Source of the DNA: Bryoerythrophyllum caledonicum
Lineage: Eukaryota; Streptophyta; Bryopsida; Pottiales; Pottiaceae
Length of the DNA: 64,000 nucleotides
Assembly: GCA_963971425.1 (NCBI GenBank)
Contig: OZ020514.1
Span: forward strand, 20,371,406 to 20,435,405
Reading direction: 5' to 3'
In this document: one piece after another, positions 1 through 10,961 of the stretch
Position numbering within the stretch: the first letter of the stretch is position 1
Layout of the letters: each line of letters opens with the position of its first letter
Position numbers and translations under genes: made by a program
The notes under the pieces: generated by a model
Told to the model about the DNA's origin: nothing
What the model saw: the letters and a program-made list of their open reading frames with translations, nothing else
Databases searched by the model: none

Positions 1-3000
1 CATGCTTCGGGCTTATGGTGCACTCAATGTGGTCAACCAGGCCACACCAACCCTTTTTGTACCACTCCGGTGGCAGCACCCCAGCACCAAGCTTCTCAAC
101 CTTCGTATGTGCCTCCCCATAGGAACCAACCACCGACAGTAACTAGCTACGTGCCTCAAGGCTATGCATCTCCAAGCCAAGGTTATGGGGGACCTCCGAG
201 ACCACGGTATGAAATCCATCAACCGTGTGGCAAGAGACACGCACCAGGGCAATGTTGGGTCCAAAGTGGGGTGGTATGCGGTAACTGCGGGGGTAATCAC
301 CCTACCCAAGTATGTCGTAGACCGGACAAGGTAATTCCCATGCCCTTTCCACCAGGGAACTATCCTCAACAAGCCCAAGATCATTTGAGAGGTGCGCCTA
401 ACCCCACCTCCGATAATACCCTTAGGCCTCCTAGTCTCTACTACGACTACAACAGTCATCGCCAAAATCAGACTCCTCCAATGGGGGTGAATACCAAGGC
501 CGGGTACATCCCTATTAACCAAGGGCAGAACCACGGGGGCCAACAAAACCTAGGGCAGAACCACGAGGGCCAACAAAACCAAGGCCCACAAGATGTGCGC
601 TATGCCACCATGTCAAGTGAGATCGTGTCCACCCACAGCCCCTCCCTCACTGAGCTCAATGTAGTTTTCCACGAGGTGAGCACAACCAAGGAAGCAAAAA
701 CTTGTGAGTTACCGGCATTGGCAGTCCAGACTTGGTCTAGCCGACGGGAGCCTAGGTACTCAAGCCCCCCTCCACCTATACCAGAGGAAGGTGAGACCTC
801 AGAAGAGGATTCACCTCACTTCTCTGACCTAAACGATACCACCAAGGAGGCGGTAGAAGGCACTAAACGAGCCAACTTCGAGTCCCCCCGTGGGATACCT
901 AGGTCTCGAACACCCTTGTCCACCCCCCAAGAGCCATGGGAAGGTCCACCAATCCCTAGTCCCGAGGTAAACACGTTCCCGCGTATCGAGAAGCAAGGGG
1001 GAGAGGGGCCTTACGATTTATGGGCGGACTTGAGTCGCCTCAAAGCGGACATCACCATAGCCCAACTATTAGAGGTGTCACCACCAATGAGGAAGTCCCT
1101 TAGGTCGGGTACCCCGGTGAAGCGAAGGCCTAGGGCAAAGGTCAGGCTGGCGGCTCGGGTTAAATCCGCACACCCCAATATCGAGGTCAAGGCGGTACAA
1201 ATCGAGGTTTCGATTGTGGACAAGATCGTACCTAATATACTAGTAGACGGTGGTAGTGGGTTGAACATCATGCCCCTCTCAACCATGGAGAAACTAGGCC
1301 TTGACATCACAGAACCTTCACCGTACATCATCAACATGGCTAATCAAAGCTCGGAGGCCCCGTTAGGCCAAATTAGTGGTTGTAAAGTGACCACGGGGGG
1401 GGTAGAGTATTCCCTCACCTTCCAAGTCATCCGAATGCACTCCAACAAGGAGGCATACCCCTTGCTACTAGGTAGGCCTTGGTTGCGGATTGCCAATGCC
1501 ACGGTAGAATGGGGGGGGCCAAAACCAAACATCACCTATGGTCCACCGGAGAACCCTACTACAATCCATATCCAACCAAGTAGGCTAGGAATATGCCGTG
1601 GTTGCATGGGCTCGTCAGAGGATGAATCACAAGAGGTACTATCAAAGAAGCCTCCCAAACGGGTGAGGTTTGCGCCCCACAAGGCGGTGGATCGAGCCCA
1701 ACCCTCGAAGGCCCACGTAATGCCATTTAAAAGCATGGGACCGGGCCTTTATGAGTGGGTTTCCACCGGGGAATTTGTAGACTGGTTGAGGGAGCACCCT
1801 ACCTCGAGCGCGGATGAAGCCATGTCCGTGCATTTCATGGAGAGTGAGCTCATTGGAAGGGAAACCGGGTTGGAACTTAGCCTAGTTCCCCTCCTTGATG
1901 ACCTAGAACCCTCGGCGGTGTTTGGAATGGATGTGGAGGGCACGCAAAGGGACGAATTGGAGGTTTTGGGAGACGAAGGCCCTCTCAACCCATCTCTCCA
2001 CTTCCACAGGACATCCACCGATATCCTAGCTAGTGGTTCGGGGGCAACATACCCCCAAGTTCCGAATGATTGGTACAAGGGACCTACCCAACAACCACAC
2101 GTTCATGATGATGATTGGAAGTTGATGGTGGTTTCTCATGAGCAGGATGAGGTCCGTAGTATTAAGGTGGGCGTTGGGTTGACCGAGGAGGAGATGGTGA
2201 AATACAAAGCACTAGTGGTCGAGTTTGGGGACATTTTTGCGTGGTCGTACAAAGACCTCAAGGGCATTCCCCCGGCGGTAACACAACATCACATCCCCCT
2301 TCTCCCAGGCACTACTCCCATTAGACAAAAGGAGCGGCGTATGAATCCTAACCTACAGCTCATTGTCAAGGCCGAATTGGAGAAGCTCCTCCAAGCGGGG
2401 TTCATTAAACCCGTAGAGATATCCGATTGGGTATCCCCCATGGTGTTGGTTAAAAAGAAAAACGGGAAGCTACGGGTGTGCATTGACTATAGGAAACTCA
2501 ACCATCACACCCAAAAAGACCACTTCCCCTTGCCATTTATGAACACCATCTTGGAGGAGGTAGGTGGTCACGATCTTTATACGTTTATGGACGGCTACTC
2601 GGGCTACAATCAAATCTCCATTGCCCCAGAGGACTATCACAAGACCGCCTTCACTACCCCATGGGGCACGTTCATCTATTTGGTCATGCCTTTTGGGCTT
2701 TGTAATGCCCCTTCCGCATTTCAGAGGGCCATGACTTATGCCTTCTCAGATCTCTTGCATAAATCCATGACTGTCTTCATTGATGACTTTAGCACCCAGT
2801 CCACAAAGGACAACCACCTCACGTGCGTGAGACAAAGTTTTGAACGGTGTAGGCGCACCGGTATTGCCCTCAATCCCAAGAAAATCTTCCTTGTCGTAGA
2901 ACGGGGAGTCTTGCTAGGGTTCGTGGTATCCAAGGATGGTCGAGAGCCGGATCCCGATAAAGTGAAGGTTATCGTGGAGTTACACCCCCCCACGAATGTC

Positions 3001-4896
3001 AAGGAGATACAAAAAACCCTAGGACACATAGGGTGGTACCGGGAGGTTATCCATGACTATGCCATGAAGGCCATGCCCATCACTAGGCTTATCCAAAAGA
3101 ACGTAAGGTTCGAGTGGACTCCCCATTGCCAAGAGGCCTTCGACGTCTTGAAGGGGGAATTAACCACCTACCCGGTTTTGAGGCCCCCGAATTGGGAATT
3201 GCCCTTCCACGTCTTTTGTGATGCCTCGGCGGTGGCTGTGGGAAGCACATTGTGCCAACCGGTGGGCCTTAATGGCAAAGACCACCCCATTGCTTTTGCA
3301 AGTAGGCAATTGAACCCCGCCGAAAAGAACTATACCACCACCGAACGTGAGTGCTTGGCAATGGTCTTCTCGGTCAAGAAGTTTCGCCACTACTTGTTAC
3401 TCAACCCCGTAGTGTTCTACGTGGATCACATGGCCATCAAATACCTTGTCAACAACGCGGACTTGAGTGGTCGTTTAGCGAGGTGGGTCTTACTTTTAGA
3501 GGAGTTTGACTACACGGTGGAATACCGCCCGGGGCGGATGCACCTTCAAGCGGATCACCTCTCACGCCTCTCAGAGGAACCCGGTATTGTCCCCATTGAT
3601 GAGGCCTTGATAGATGAGGACTTGTTCAAAGTATCCTCCATTCCTTCATGGTACAATCTGGTGGCCGAATTCCTCACCACCCACCTTCTACCGGACTCAT
3701 TGTCCAAAAACGAGCGTCGAAACGTTCGCCTCCATAGCCGCCACTTTACCATAGTAGGGGGCAAACTGTACCGTCGGGGGGTGGACGGCTTGCTACGTCG
3801 ATGTGTGACGTCCGTGGAAATTCCCACGATCCTCTCAGCCTGCCATGACAGTGCGTGTAGAGGACACTTCTCTGGGACCTTGACGGCCCAAAAAGTCCTT
3901 TGCGCGGGTTATTATTGGCCCACGTTATTTCAAGACGCCCATGAGTACACCAAACGATGCGACGCTTGTCAACGGTATGCCCGAAATGACCTTCGAATGA
4001 GCATGCCACTACGAGTATCCTTGCCCTTGGTCCCATTCGAGAAGTGGGGTATTGATTATGTGGGGGAAGTACACCCGAGCTCTTCTAGTGGGATGAAGCA
4101 CATTGTGGTGGCAACTGAGTATCTCACCAAGTGGGCAGAGGCTCGAGCCGTGAAAACGAATGATGCTAATCATGCGGCCAAATTCTTGTTCGAGCAAATC
4201 ATTACCCGGTTCGGATGTCCCAAAATCCTCATTAGTGATAGGGGGAAGCATTTTTTGAACGAGGTGATCGAAGCCATGACCAACCGGTTCAAGATCAATC
4301 ATCGTAAGACCACCCCTTATCACCCTCAAACCAATGGGCACACCGAACGGGTCAACCAAACCCTCGTGAACATCTTGAGGAAAACGGTCACCGATTCCAA
4401 GAGGGATTGGGACACGAAACTCCCCGCCGCGTTATGGGCTTACCGAACCACGTTCAAAGTGACCACCCATGCTACTCCCTTCTCATTGGTGTATGGCATT
4501 GAAGCCATTTTACCCATCGAGTTCGAGATCCCCTCTCTACGAGTGGCCGTGACCGAACGATGGTCCATGGCCACGTCCTTAGCCGATCGGTTAGAACGAT
4601 TGGAGGAGCTCGACGAGATGCGCCGGTGGAGCGCCCAAAACATGGAAGCCATCCAACGAAGGAGGAAGATTGCCTTCGACAAACGGAACAAGATCCGGTC
4701 ATTGAGACCGGGAATGCTAGTCCTCCTTCAAGACGCGAGGAGATTGGATTTTCCAGGGAAGTTCGATGCCTTGTGGTTGGGACCCTATCTCGTGAAGGAG
4801 GTCTTCCCCAACAACTCCATTCAACTTCAAACCCTAAACGGCGAGGATTTCCCCACGCGAACATCGGGCAACCGATGCAAAGAGTACAAGGTGTGA
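1..4896 (+). CDS. Ty3/gypsy retrotransposon gag-pol polyprotein, 5' end outside the window
   Basis: The frame is open from base 1 to the TGA at 4894-4896 (1631 residues), so the N-terminal Gag lies to the left. In order I see a CCHC zinc knuckle (residues 7-20) and a second knuckle-like CX2CX3HX4C (93-105); a proline/glutamine-rich linker; an aspartic protease with D416 in LVDGGSG; reverse transcriptase with the DHFPLPF and GYSGYNQI blocks and the catalytic pair in FIDD (926-929, instead of the usual YxDD); RNase H with FCDAS (D1074); an HHCC integrase finger; and an integrase D-D-E core at D1352, D1413 and E1449 (D60D35E). Domain order PR-RT-RH-IN is Ty3/gypsy, and the RT blocks resemble the plant Athila/Tat-like branch. 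No stop or frameshift is visible over 4.9 kb, which suggests a young or recently active copy. No chromodomain is evident at the C-terminus. Confidence 0.95.
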   Translation, partial: HASGLWCTQCGQPGHTNPFCTTPVAAPQHQASQPSYVPPHRNQPPTVTSYVPQGYASPSQGYGGPPRPRYEIHQPCGKRHAPGQCWVQSGVVCGNCGGNHPTQVCRRPDKVIPMPFPPGNYPQQAQDHLRGAPNPTSDNTLRPPSLYYDYNSHRQNQTPPMGVNTKAGYIPINQGQNHGGQQNLGQNHEGQQNQGPQDVRYATMSSEIVSTHSPSLTELNVVFHEVSTTKEAKTCELPALAVQTWSSRREPRYSSPPPPIPEEGETSEEDSPHFSDLNDTTKEAVEGTKRANFESPRGIPRSRTPLSTPQEPWEGPPIPSPEVNTFPRIEKQGGEGPYDLWADLSRLKADITIAQLLEVSPPMRKSLRSGTPVKRRPRAKVRLAARVKSAHPNIEVKAVQIEVSIVDKIVPNILVDGGSGLNIMPLSTMEKLGLDITEPSPYIINMANQSSEAPLGQISGCKVTTGGVEYSLTFQVIRMHSNKEAYPLLLGRPWLRIANATVEWGGPKPNITYGPPENPTTIHIQPSRLGICRGCMGSSEDESQEVLSKKPPKRVRFAPHKAVDRAQPSKAHVMPFKSMGPGLYEWVSTGEFVDWLREHPTSSADEAMSVHFMESELIGRETGLELSLVPLLDDLEPSAVFGMDVEGTQRDELEVLGDEGPLNPSLHFHRTSTDILASGSGATYPQVPNDWYKGPTQQPHVHDDDWKLMVVSHEQDEVRSIKVGVGLTEEEMVKYKALVVEFGDIFAWSYKDLKGIPPAVTQHHIPLLPGTTPIRQKERRMNPNLQLIVKAELEKLLQAGFIKPVEISDWVSPMVLVKKKNGKLRVCIDYRKLNHHTQKDHFPLPFMNTILEEVGGHDLYTFMDGYSGYNQISIAPEDYHKTAFTTPWGTFIYLVMPFGLCNAPSAFQRAMTYAFSDLLHKSMTVFIDDFSTQSTKDNHLTCVRQSFERCRRTGIALNPKKIFLVVERGVLLGFVVSKDGREPDPDKVKVIVELHPPTNVKEIQKTLGHIGWYREVIHDYAMKAMPITRLIQKNVRFEWTPHCQEAFDVLKGELTTYPVLRPPNWELPFHVFCDASAVAVGSTLCQPVGLNGKDHPIAFASRQLNPAEKNYTTTERECLAMVFSVKKFRHYLLLNPVVFYVDHMAIKYLVNNADLSGRLARWVLLLEEFDYTVEYRPGRMHLQADHLSRLSEEPGIVPIDEALIDEDLFKVSSIPSWYNLVAEFLTTHLLPDSLSKNERRNVRLHSRHFTIVGGKLYRRGVDGLLRRCVTSVEIPTILSACHDSACRGHFSGTLTAQKVLCAGYYWPTLFQDAHEYTKRCDACQRYARNDLRMSMPLRVSLPLVPFEKWGIDYVGEVHPSSSSGMKHIVVATEYLTKWAEARAVKTNDANHAAKFLFEQIITRFGCPKILISDRGKHFLNEVIEAMTNRFKINHRKTTPYHPQTNGHTERVNQTLVNILRKTVTDSKRDWDTKLPAALWAYRTTFKVTTHATPFSLVYGIEAILPIEFEIPSLRVAVTERWSMATSLADRLERLEELDEMRRWSAQNMEAIQRRRKIAFDKRNKIRSLRPGMLVLLQDARRLDFPGKFDALWLGPYLVKEVFPNNSIQLQTLNGEDFPTRTSGNRCKEYKV

Positions 4897-5042
4897 TTTG
4901 TTCACGACCTTCACAAGTGGACCTCCACATTTTGATACTGTTATGGGTCATTCGAACACAAAAAAGGTAGATATTGACCGTGTGCCCATGAACAAGAGTG
5001 GGTTCTCTGCCTCTTCGAGTTGTCCCGGATGGCCGCCATGTG

Positions 5043-6430
5043 TGAGCCGCAAAAACGGCTCACGGTGATGAATGGACCTCACGGTGATGTATGGACCTCA
5101 CGTCGGGTCCATTAAGGCTAATGAGTGGTGAAAATGGGTTATTCCATGGACTAGCTCGTGGTTTTTTGATTAAAATGGCCAAGTGGCCTTTCCCCTCACT
5201 AAAAGAGGAGCCATTTATGGGCAATCGCGGAATTTGTGTAGTTAGCCAAAAAGGAAGAAAAAAAAAAGGGGAATAAACCAGAAAAGAAAAGCAAAGAGAG
5301 AAGGGAAAAAAGACAAAAGAAAATTAGAAAAGAATTAAAATGAGTAGTGGTGGAGAAGAATTTACCTCCTATCGAGTTGTAGACCGTATTCGGTCACGAT
5401 GAAGAAATCACGAAACCAAGAAAATGGGAGAAGAAGAAGGAGGATGGTGAGGAGAAAAGAAAAAAAATGGGGCGTTAAAAGCCTTTAAAAAAATAGTCAA
5501 AAGGGTCCAAAAAGAAGTGGAAAAGAATCCTCATCAATCACTAAGTAAATTAGGAATTACCCCAAGCAAGGGGAATTCAATTTAGGTAGGTTCAATTAGA
5601 TTTTTGCACCTTTGAAAATTAGCTAATAGCTCACTTATTGAGATCATGCGCACACATGTGGCATGGAGTCAAAGTTTAGATTTAGATATTCCTTGGTTAG
5701 TAGGACGCCCACTTGTGTTAAATGCAAGGGTGGCTAGTGATTTATTAGCTTTTTAGTTACTAGTTGTTTAGTGTGACCATTAATGTGCCCACCCAAATGG
5801 CGGCTATGAACGACGAAGGGAACGACCTTGGGAACAAAGAAGGGAGCAAGGGCCTTGGGGTTACCCCCTTGGAGGGCGCTCATTCGAAGTGTGGGAGGTA
5901 GGAATTAGGGAGGTGTGTGGTAGGAGCTAGGAAACCGAGAGAGGTGTGTGGAAGAGAGAGAGAGGTAGGGTTCAGATTTCCCCCTCCTGTGGGCTGGAAT
6001 TTGATTCAATCGTTGCAAAAATAGGAGAGAAGATAGATTAGAACGTTGGCTTTTCAACAAGCTCAAGAACGTGCGGATCGGAGCTGTGACGACGAAGATA
6101 CAGGCGGCGGAGTGAGGACGACCAGCTGGAGGATCGGTGGCGGATCTCATACGGCCTCAGGTTTTCCCTCGTCAGTAGCGGAGTTCTTGTCCAATCGAGC
6201 TAAGATTTTAGGAGTAGATAGATTAGAACGTTGGCTTTTCAACAAGCTCAAGAACGTGCGGATCGGAGCTGTGACGACGAAGATACGGGCTGCGGAGTGA
6301 AGAGCACCAACAAGAGGAGCAAGATCACGAGCTGACAAAGCAAGTCGAAGGCTAAGGATGGAGGGTGAACCGAATTAAATCAGGGAGCCCCTTTTCTTTT
6401 CTCCCTCGAACCTCTTCAATTCCATGTGTA
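5043..6430 (+). mobile_element. 3' LTR of the Ty3/gypsy element (right edge approximate)
   Basis: This block is collinear with 62929-64000: a TGAGCC...GGCTCA start, matching AT-rich stretches, shared AATCACTAA and GATCATG words, and a shared stretch reading GGCGGCTATGAACGAC near 5801 and 63651. Homology begins at TGAGCC in both copies, so I take 5043 as the LTR start; it has the TG expected of an LTR. The 146 bases from the gag-pol stop to this point are the 3' untranslated part. No classical polypurine tract lies directly before the TG, which leaves the boundary open. The right end is set only by where the sequence changes character, so 6430 is a rough limit. Confidence 0.65.
6031..6300 (+). 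repeat. 85-bp direct duplication, offset 185 bp, inside the LTR
   Basis: Bases 6031-6115 recur at 6216-6300 with only a few changes. Both begin AGATAGATTAGAACG and end CGGAGTGA. The 100-bp gap between copies carries unrelated GC-richer sequence. The duplication is probably internal to this LTR copy or subfamily; the related LTR at the right edge stops before this part, so it cannot be compared. Confidence 0.9.
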
Positions 6431-7083
6431 TGACTTGAACCCTAATTTTCTAAATACAAAAACCACGCGGAAGCGCTGCCAATTTTTCAGTAGAATTAGG
6501 GTTTGCTATATATTCAACTAAATAACCGATTAGAGCGCCATTAGTAAGTGAACACAGTTGGAGGCTCACTCTTAGTAAGGCTGGGGTGGATTCTTGTGTG
6601 AATGAATGTGATACATGCGTAGGAATGTGGTGCATGATTTTGAATAAAGTCATATGTTGAAGGTGCACTGCTGGTCGCTGGCTGGGAGGTCCAGGGTCGA
6701 GTCAAATGATCAATTGAAGGCTGCCATCGTGTTAAGCAAGAAAAACTAATAAGAATACAAAAAACAAACGTAAAAAACGGAGTCATAATCACGAAGATAA
6801 TGAAGAATTAAACTTTTAACATAAAAAGAGGAGCCTGTCTGCTGGTTGCTACTGTTAGGGTCGCACTTGGGCCTGGAATTGGTGGTTAAGGTGCTAATCA
6901 AGTTCACAAGGCAAAATTGAACCTAATGGAGCTTTAAAACATTGGAAACAAAGCTTTGAGGCGGAATTTACGCTTGTCTAAAGGTTGGATTCAACCTAAG
7001 GCTGAATTCAGCCATCACATCACTAATTATTAACGAACCCTCTTAAGTGACCACGCCTTGGGTCATCATGCTTGTATGAATGG
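6431..7083. other. non-coding stretch, no gene seen
   Basis: AT-rich sequence between the gypsy LTR and the truncated gag-like element. I see no credible ORF, RNA gene or repeat that I can name. It may be host flank of the gypsy insertion. Confidence 0.5.
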
Positions 7084-7770
7084 TTAAAGTATGTTTGCAC
7101 AAGGGGCTGCATCCCATATGTAGGGTCTTGTGTTCAAGATAAGCCACCCATTAGGGGCGGTTTTTTTTGGCTCACAGTTGGCTACAAGACGGTTGATCAT
7201 GTCCGTCATGAGCGTCCCCCAGTCTACGACTATCTTCTCCCGGAGTGCCCCGAGGAAGGTGCAGGCCCACTTTGCCACCACCCTCTTTGGCTTTTCTGGA
7301 TGGAAGATAGGGTTTAAAAACCCTAGCATGAGCTGGGCGTCCAGGTGCTTAAGATCGTGCATGTTGTAGCCGTCCTTTGGGTCCGCCTGTCCGGCAAACT
7401 CGTCTGTCAGGAACTCGTTCCGCCGTTCCACCACCTTGGTACAGCCGCCCTTGAAATCGTACGCCTGCAACCATTCCGGGACTCCCCAATTTTCCGGATG
7501 GGCTCTCATCAACCCCTTGTACTTTTCATCCGGGGTGCCTATGAATTCCCGGACGTAGACCTCCTCCCGCATGCCCCAGGGGACTTCGAGCAAACCCCCA
7601 CAGCCCATAGTCTTCAAGCTCGACTTCAGGAGGTTAAATTCGTCCAGGTCCTCTAGAATATCCGGAAGAACGCGGGCCAAGGGTGGGAGCACCTTTGCCG
7701 GCTCTTCGTCTCCCCGGCCGCGCCCGTTTCTATCCGTCCGCTTCTTCTTCGCCATCGGCACAGACTTCAT
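7084..7770 (-). pseudogene. gag-like transposon protein, truncated (family copy 1)
   Basis: The frame reads MKSVPMAKKKRTDRNGRGR at its start (ATG at 7770-7768) and stays open for 228 codons. A longer open frame upstream begins with GTG and is probably untranslated. It is collinear with the decayed genes at 12818 and 55586: a basic N-terminus, a TMGC...WG segment, VVERRNEFLTDEF, and a conserved GFLNPIFHPEKPKRVVAKWA core followed by LREKIVVDWGTLM. Homology stops after INRLVAN near 7180, so the last ~30 codons are read from unrelated flanking DNA. The core layout recalls the plant 'putative plant transposon protein' family (Pfam PF20167, from memory), a gag-like or plant-specific transposon protein; this is a tentative match. 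It sits in the same element as the 5' leader described next. Confidence 0.6.
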
Positions 7771-8294
7771 GGAAATTCCTGCGACCTCATAGTCTCTCAA
7801 GGTAGTCCCTGCACGCACCGTCCTCACAAAAGCTCTCCCTAACGGACGCACGTCCGATCTAACCGTCTAAGCTTCAAAACCTAACGGCCAGCACTTAGAA
7901 AATTGTAAGAGAGAGAAAGAGAGAGAAGAAGAAAACCCTAATCCAAAACCCGAGTACGCGAGAAAGAAATGGAGAAGAATGAGTTTTCCCCTCGAACCCC
8001 AGCCTTAAGTAGTCCGGCCGTTAGTACGGAGTCATGATGACAGTTGATGGCGACGGTTCCGGCTGGCGGTTCCGGATAACTGACTGCCCCGGAATTCCGG
8101 TAACTGCTCCGGCCCCGCTTTTAACAATTTTAGGCTTAATTAGGGTTTTCAATCTGGCCCATCCGACTTTATTCTTACATCAACATTATAGGCTGCATTC
8201 TAGCACACACTATAGTAACTAATTAACTAATTTCTTTTATTTTAGCCGGAATTTAAGGTTAACTTCCGGCCACATGGAGGAACGGAGTCCCACA
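7181..8294 (-). mobile_element. gag-like element copy 1, 5' part, inserted in DUF7869-type gene copy A
   Basis: On the minus strand the sequence from 8294 downward matches 55039 onward on the plus strand: the same start TGTGGGACTCCGTTCC, the same leader with repeated CCGGA words, a CT-rich tract, and then the gag-like ORF. The shared start gives a firm 5' terminus at 8294. Immediately to the right, at 8295, the DUF7869-type gene copy A begins in mid-protein, so the element has replaced or cut the upstream part of that gene. The 3' end is missing: homology breaks at about 7180. No terminal repeat pair is visible, so I cannot say whether this is an LTR element, a LARD-like derivative or another class. 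Confidence 0.7.
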
Positions 8295-10961
8295 TGGTGA
8301 TACGCTATAATTGCGATGGACTTCCAATTGCTTCTGGTTGCATCATTTGCGCCCTGCCTGTTGAGCCTTTCCAGGACAGCACATTGGAGGAGAAGAACAT
8401 TGGCGTCACTATCTTTGACGTATTCATTAGAGACCATAACGACATCATGCGCCATCGGAGGTGGCCCATTCTTGATTGTAGATTCGATGTGGGGCGTGGT
8501 CTTAGCAAGACAGTGGACTACTTCATCCGACTTCCTCTTCTTGTGGACCCCAACGCCCACCTTGGTGGTCGTCCGAAAGCAGCATACCGCTTTGGTCGTT
8601 GCAAACCGCGAATCGAGGAGAAACTCACGTCCTATGCGCTGACGAAATAATGCCCTCCTTGGAACCGTGCAAGCCATGGGTACAATTTCGGCTATCATAA
8701 GTAAGAATGCTGATCACATGCTTCATCAGATGCGCACGATTGTATCAGGGCGGATGGACACATTGAAGTTTCTGCCCTCTGAGCATTCTTGGAAGAAGAT
8801 CCGGGCTTACGCCATAGAGGTATTACTCGACCCAGTTCACCCCAATTGAGTCTTTGACTCATTCATATGAGTGCTTTAGAGGATAGGTAGATCTTTCTAT
8901 CCTACTCATGAGTTATTGTTTGGCTTTTCTCACCAGCAAATGGCATCGATTCCATCTCCTAGCAGTTAGGAAGATCGTTCGATTTCTTCACTGCCCACAA
9001 TGACACATTTCCTGATTTATGTTGTTTGGCTTTGTTTGTAGACAAATCTACACTGTGGGTCGAAGACTGCTGTAAGTAGAATCAAGGAGTTCTTTATCAA
9101 TGTTGCGGTTAAGCCTGTTGGAAGTTCCTTTGCCAAGTGCACCGTGTGCAACACTCTCCATCAGTTCATCAACAAATCGGTGAAGGGCTCTGCCGAGTAT
9201 GTATCCTTCGTGAAACAACGGAGTCAGCACTTGAATCTTCAAGCTTCATGTAGGCGTGTGTACCATACTTGGAGAGAGGAGTCAAAGCGCAATAAGGGGG
9301 AGATTCTTTGCATTATCCACGATAAAATGGATACAACCAAGACTGCGATCCCGCACATGCGTGTTTCCACCAAACTCACTTCACCTCTTGGTCAGCTCCC
9401 AATGAACGTCACCGGTATGGCGACGCATGGACACGGAGACGGTGCGTACGCGCACTATTCTACCAACATGTGGCCCGGGGACTCAAATTACACAATCTCA
9501 CCCCTTGCAAGATTGCTTTGTCGTCTTGAAAAACCTCCCATTTGCGTTACGGGTAAACTTTTTCCTCACGAGTCGGAAAACTCGTTTTTGGAAGCTATGG
9601 TGAAAGCAATGTCCAAATGTATAAACCTTTTACCTACAATGGTACCAAACCACTCAACTGCAGTCATCCCACTTCCCAAAAATCTGTATTTGCAGCTGGA
9701 CAATTCCGCACAGGACAATAAGAACCAATTTTTCATGGCGTTCTAATCAATGTTGACTTATTGTAGGGTGTTCAAGGAAATCCAAGTTGGATTCTTATTA
9801 GACGGCCACACGCATGAGGATATCCATGCATACTTCAGCCACTTATCCAAGGCCCTTAAGAATCGGAATACTTATGTGGTAGCGGATTTGATGAGGTCTT
9901 TCATGGAATCCCAGGAGATGGGCTTTATGCCCAAGTTTGTTCAGGAGGTTGCGGATTTCAAATATTCGTCGAAGGCTCTCTATGTGACGGCCAAAATACA
10001 CTTACTGGTTTAGGAGATATGCACCTCTTCAAATTCTACGTAGATGACGATGGTTGGTCTGTCATGCGCTACAAAGAGAACGCAGTTGATGCTCACTGGC
10101 TACTTGGAAACAACTATGGTATACGACTTTGGAAGTCGGATGCCAACGGAAATCCCAAGATACCTTCCGGCCTCCCAAAGCGTGTGCCTTTCAGGCGAGT
10201 GTGGGAGACGAGGTTTCTTCTTCAACAAGCAATCAAGAAAAGGCAATTAAGAAGGCAAGAGAGAGAGTTTCCAAAGCAATTGATAAGAGGTCCTTCATTA
10301 AATCTAGAATTCAAGGTTATATAAAATTCTAGGAAAAGAGGATGGAAAAATGCGAGGGCTTTCGACGTGATTTTCCACCGTATATTGCATAGTGGAATGC
10401 AATTCTTGTAGAACTTGAGAAACCTCTTCCTTCCACACCCCCGGCCTTGGTAGTAGGATTTTGGCGGATTCAGGATTGGAGTGCAGCAATTTGTGCTCCT
10501 TTGAGCCTTGTTACTGGAGGAGATATCACACTTGAAGATGAGGAGCCTAAACCTTTCTGTGGCCACGTTCAAGCAGACCAAGGGTTGCTTTGAATCGATG
10601 GCGAGACGTCATTTCCGGATCTTGGGTCCTTCTCCGTCCATTTGACCCTGAAATTTATTCACTTTGGTTAGATAGAGCGCAATCAATAGTCATTAGAGTA
10701 GTTGGTGATGAGCAATATCGAATGTTCATTATCCAATTATGGGAGCCAAGAAATGCATTCAAGAACCACAAGAAGAAGTACGAGGATTGTTGGTCTGCAA
10801 CGTGGGTTCCGGAGAAACGACGTCCGGTGCACGTTCATGTTGATTCTGTAGTATTTTCTTCTTGGTCAAGTACATTGAATCCTCAGACTCGAACAATTCC
10901 ACGGAGAGACCGAATAGCAGCAATGACAAACCTTAAAGCTGCAAACACGGCGGATCCTTGA
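8295..10961 (+). pseudogene. DUF7869-type protein gene, copy A (decayed)
   Basis: The translated pieces align throughout with copy B (minus strand, 20.6-37.2 kb). They include NIGVTIFDVFIRD near 8400, the MDTLKFLPS segment near 8757, the RRVYHTWREE...HDKMDTTKTAIPHMRVSTK segment (9250-9370), THGHGDGAYAHYS, LYLQLDNSAQDNKNQF, VGFLLDGHTHEDI, and the C-terminal FKNHKKKYEDCW...TIPRRDR. The QLDN and HTHEDI blocks mark the DUF7869 family (named from memory), widespread in repetitive eukaryotic genomes and of unproven function. Damage: a TAA at 9744-9746 where copy B has leucine, a frameshift near 10013, loss of the zinc-finger-like middle between 8650 and 8667, and a 5' end removed by the neighbouring element. 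An intron (8820-9041, GTATTACTC...TTTGTAG) lies where copy B also has one. Confidence 0.75.
8820..9041 (+). other. intron of DUF7869-type copy A with a diverged palindrome
   Basis: The donor GTATTACTCG and acceptor TTTGTAG correspond exactly in position to the copy B intron at 35470-35722 (donor GTATTACTCT, acceptor TTTTGCAG). A near-palindrome, GATAGGTAGATCTTTCTATC, lies at 8882-8901. It looks like a worn relative of the 20-bp palindrome found in the copy B intron. Confidence 0.65.

Noticed and set aside
5905-6338. Minus-strand ORFs in the gypsy LTR
   Set aside because: They overlap the LTR and its 85-bp duplication and have no independent support.
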